A DNA stretch of 64,000 nucleotides, taken from NCBI GenBank assembly GCA_965247565.1, contig CBDFHF010000003.1:1798001-1862000 (forward strand). Direction: 5' to 3'. The stretch's first letter is position 1, and each line of letters starts with the position of its first letter. The notes beneath the pieces were generated by a model. The model saw only the letters and a program-made list of their open reading frames with translations. It was not told where the DNA came from and searched no databases. Position numbers and translations under genes: made by a program. The DNA is from CBDFHF01 sp965247565. GTDB taxonomy: Bacteria; Pseudomonadota; Gammaproteobacteria; Methylococcales; Methylomonadaceae. Shown here in pieces: positions 61,808 through 64,000 of the stretch.

Positions 61808-64000
61808 TTAATAGTTGATAGTAATTCGAGTAAAAAAAGTTCGTTCGGGAACAAACTCAGGTGTTCGTTGCTCATTCATTTGAAACTGGCGATCTCTGTA
61901 ATCGAATTGCTTATCTAACAAGTTTTTTATTTCAAAACTAATCAGGCCATACGATTTTGGAAACCGATAACCAATTGCCGTGTCAACCAGAATGAAACTA
62001 TTGTCTACCTTATCTCCCTCATCTAATTTAGCTTTTTGATTTATCCAAGTACTTTTGAATTCGGCAAAAATACCTGACGGATTAAAATAACGAACACTCA
62101 AAGGTAGATAGGACGTTTGGACGGACCCTGTATCGGGACGATAGTTCTCAAAACGATATTCTGTATTGATTACCCAGTTTCGATGCAAAACCCAATTTAA
62201 GTAAAGCCTATAAAGCTCTTCTCTTTTTTTGTCGAAACCACCGAAGAGAGGGGTTTTTAAATCACGTTTGAATGCTTCAATCCCAAAATATATATTTTTA
62301 TGAAAATGGGCATCTGCACCGACACCATATTGCCAAGAAACAGTACCGTTGACATCATCAAAAAATTGATTGAATCCGGCAATTTGTGTGGGTTGCAAAA
62401 TCTGATTGACAACAATAGGTGGCTTTACTGTTTTAAATCCGGCGGCTCTTAAACTGACAAAGTCATTAACTTGCCAAATTAACCCTAGCTTAGGATTTAA
62501 CTCGCTGAGATATGTTTCATTTCCCGATTCATTGTCGTTATAGTTGTCGTAGGTTAGACCGGTCGTCAAAGTCAACTGATCAAATAATTTTGCATTCGAA
62601 TATACATAGCCTGCGTATTGTGTTGGCGAAGATTGAGATATCCCACAACCATGACAATTTGGTTTAGAAGAAGACGTTGTTTTTTTTGATACATCGGTAC
62701 TGTATATAGCGCCACCGACCTGAGCATTAAAGTGTTCACCATGATATAGGTACTGGGCTTCCAGGTTATATCCCTTATTATCGCCATCGGTTGTCATAGT
62801 TTTTGACGGCAATACAAGTTCCTGCCGATTTGTATATATAAACGATAACAGCAAATTGGAGTGAAGCGCAGGGGAATACTTAAGTCCCAATCGATAACTA
62901 TCCTGACCTAATTTTCGTCGATAATTTTCATTATTGTTATCGTACTTACCTTGAAATGTCAGATCGCCGTGGTCGGTCTCGCGATGTCGATATTCGCCCT
63001 GGATGTTAACAGCCGGAGAAATTTCATATTGAGCAAATGCGTTATAAATATTGTGTTTCAAATCATTATTTTTTCGGAATCCATCAGTTTGATAATGTAA
63101 CTGCCCTAAACTGAATGAAAACTTGTTAAGAATTCCAGATAATGCCGTTTCGTCGCCTAAGGTAGTATTTGAGCCAGCAATGCCAGTTGTCGTAAAGCGT
63201 ATGCCGTTACGCTGGAATAAACGGGTATATTCGTTGAATGAGGTGTCATTTGGTCCAATACCTTTGATGATATTTAAATCGGTATAAGCCAAACTGGGTT
63301 GTAAGGGGTTGTAATTAAGTGGTTGTAATAATTGTGATTGTAAATGTTCACTGCTGCGGGCGATCTCTGCACGCGGCTTGCTGGCATAACTATCGGACAA
63401 CAAACGATGTGCGGAGTAATTGCTGAGGTCAATTGCCAAAGACTTCATCGCTTGCCGGTTGGCTACATCGTCAAAGCCAAGGCCGTTGAAAATTCTTCCT
63501 AAGCCCGCTTGTCTCCCAGCATCGTCTTTATCAAGCAGTAATTTTGATCGATATACCCCACGATTATCATTCAACTCAATCGCCTTCTGCATATCATGTA
63601 AAGCCTCGACTGGCCTGTTGGTGGTTTGCTTTAAGATAGCATCATAAAACCAAGGTGTTGGGTCTTTGGGATCCATTTCTTTGGCCAGCTTAAATTCGGT
63701 ACCGGCGTAATCTTTGTTGCGCAGTTCGTAATAGGCTTTGCCCAGGTAACTGCGGGTAATCGCATTGTTGGGGGCGAGGTTGACCGCGGTTTCCAGCTCG
63801 GCTTTGCCGGCTTCTACGTCGCCTGTTCGGATTTTGGCAAGTCCCAAGCCCAGTCGTGCCAAAGGATCGGCAGAGTCTAATAGAAGTGCTTGGTTAAAAG
63901 CTTGTTTAGCGGCGCTGATGTCGGTTTCTGCCAAGTCAGCAAAGCCCAGGACGGTTTGAGTTCTGGCAATTTTTGGGTTTAAGTTTTGGGCGGTTTTTGC
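61808..64000 (-). CDS. TPR protein with C-terminal TonB-receptor-like beta-barrel (5' end outside window)
   Basis: The frame is open to the right edge, so the gene starts beyond it; about 730 residues are visible. The first 170 or so are TPR repeats (AKQAFNQALLLDSADPLARL, AGKAELETAVNLAPNNAITR, FKLAKEMDPKDPTPW, DMQKAIELND). The remainder is a large beta-barrel with alternating aromatic strands, like the barrel of TonB-dependent receptors (LTLTTGLTYDNYNDNESGNE, LNPKLGLIWQVNDFVSLRAA, LLDKQFDYRD), ending FVPERTFFTRITINY. No plug domain is visible. An NCHGCG loop lies in the barrel part. Outer membrane; probably an exporter or surface receptor. Confidence 0.8.
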   Translation of the reverse strand, partial: AKTAQNLNPKIARTQTVLGFADLAETDISAAKQAFNQALLLDSADPLARLGLGLAKIRTGDVEAGKAELETAVNLAPNNAITRSYLGKAYYELRNKDYAGTEFKLAKEMDPKDPTPWFYDAILKQTTNRPVEALHDMQKAIELNDNRGVYRSKLLLDKDDAGRQAGLGRIFNGLGFDDVANRQAMKSLAIDLSNYSAHRLLSDSYASKPRAEIARSSEHLQSQLLQPLNYNPLQPSLAYTDLNIIKGIGPNDTSFNEYTRLFQRNGIRFTTTGIAGSNTTLGDETALSGILNKFSFSLGQLHYQTDGFRKNNDLKHNIYNAFAQYEISPAVNIQGEYRHRETDHGDLTFQGKYDNNNENYRRKLGQDSYRLGLKYSPALHSNLLLSFIYTNRQELVLPSKTMTTDGDNKGYNLEAQYLYHGEHFNAQVGGAIYSTDVSKKTTSSSKPNCHGCGISQSSPTQYAGYVYSNAKLFDQLTLTTGLTYDNYNDNESGNETYLSELNPKLGLIWQVNDFVSLRAAGFKTVKPPIVVNQILQPTQIAGFNQFFDDVNGTVSWQYGVGADAHFHKNIYFGIEAFKRDLKTPLFGGFDKKREELYRLYLNWVLHRNWVINTEYRFENYRPDTGSVQTSYLPLSVRYFNPSGIFAEFKSTWINQKAKLDEGDKVDNSFILVDTAIGYRFPKSYGLISFEIKNLLDKQFDYRDRQFQMNEQRTPEFVPERTFFTRITINY

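Overview
The window looks like a chromosomal segment of a gammaproteobacterium. Housekeeping genes point there: srmB, the rpsP-rimM-trmD-rplS operon after ffh/ypjD, xerD, ettA, ybiT, and dksA followed by gluQ. Two exported proteins end in the PEP-CTERM variant VP(I/V)PAxxWLFGxALAG, familiar from Methylococcales methanotrophs. That order is an inference; no methane-oxidation gene lies in the window.

Layout. 1-4.8 kb: an exported PEP-CTERM protein, a lipoprotein, SrmB and a rhomboid protease. 4.9-7.2 kb: a REP-associated transposase (RAYT) with its palindromes and a 140-bp tandem duplication, next to a dead integron (one inverted cassette, an attC-like site, a broken intI). 7.2-16.3 kb: housekeeping (uvrB, ypjD, ffh, S16-L19 operon, ogt, xerD, lpxA-like). 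16.6-25.4 kb: a decaying type I restriction-modification island. hsdR is intact, a DUF1016 gene is split by a DUF559 gene bordered by GC-rich repeats, hsdS is frameshifted, a zeta-toxin-like module follows, and hsdM carries an in-frame repeat insertion. 25.6-34.7 kb: EttA, a CRP-like regulator, rhodanese/aminotransferase, dksA-gluQ, ppnP, a NYN-domain protein and YbiT.

34.8-55.5 kb is a nitrate assimilation region interrupted by a small accessory patch. On the minus strand nirB-nirD-phzF-like-FAD oxidoreductase-nasA form one operon with overlapping start and stop codons. Diverging from it are a nitrate/nitrite MFS transporter and a NasT-type ANTAR antiterminator. Further right lies an ABC nitrate uptake operon (nrtA, nrtB, fused ATPase, outer-membrane porin). 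I read sigma-54 type -24/-12 promoters in front of nirB, the MFS gene and nrtA. In front of nirB and nrtA I also read attenuator leaders: hairpins with hexaloops carrying A1 and G4, followed by a terminator. This is the RNA target form of ANTAR proteins, so NasT probably controls both operons by antitermination below nitrogen (NtrC/sigma-54) control. The patch between holds a GDP-mannose hydrolase, a MITE-like element, vapBC, a secreted DUF11 protein, tacAT and three copies of a dispersed repeat.

55.7-64 kb is an envelope and secretion region. It holds an exported protein, an ECF sigma / zinc anti-sigma / lipoprotein subtilase operon, an IS3 scrap, a PEP-CTERM protein, a cysteine-rich small protein, and a large TPR plus TonB-type beta-barrel protein that runs off the right edge.
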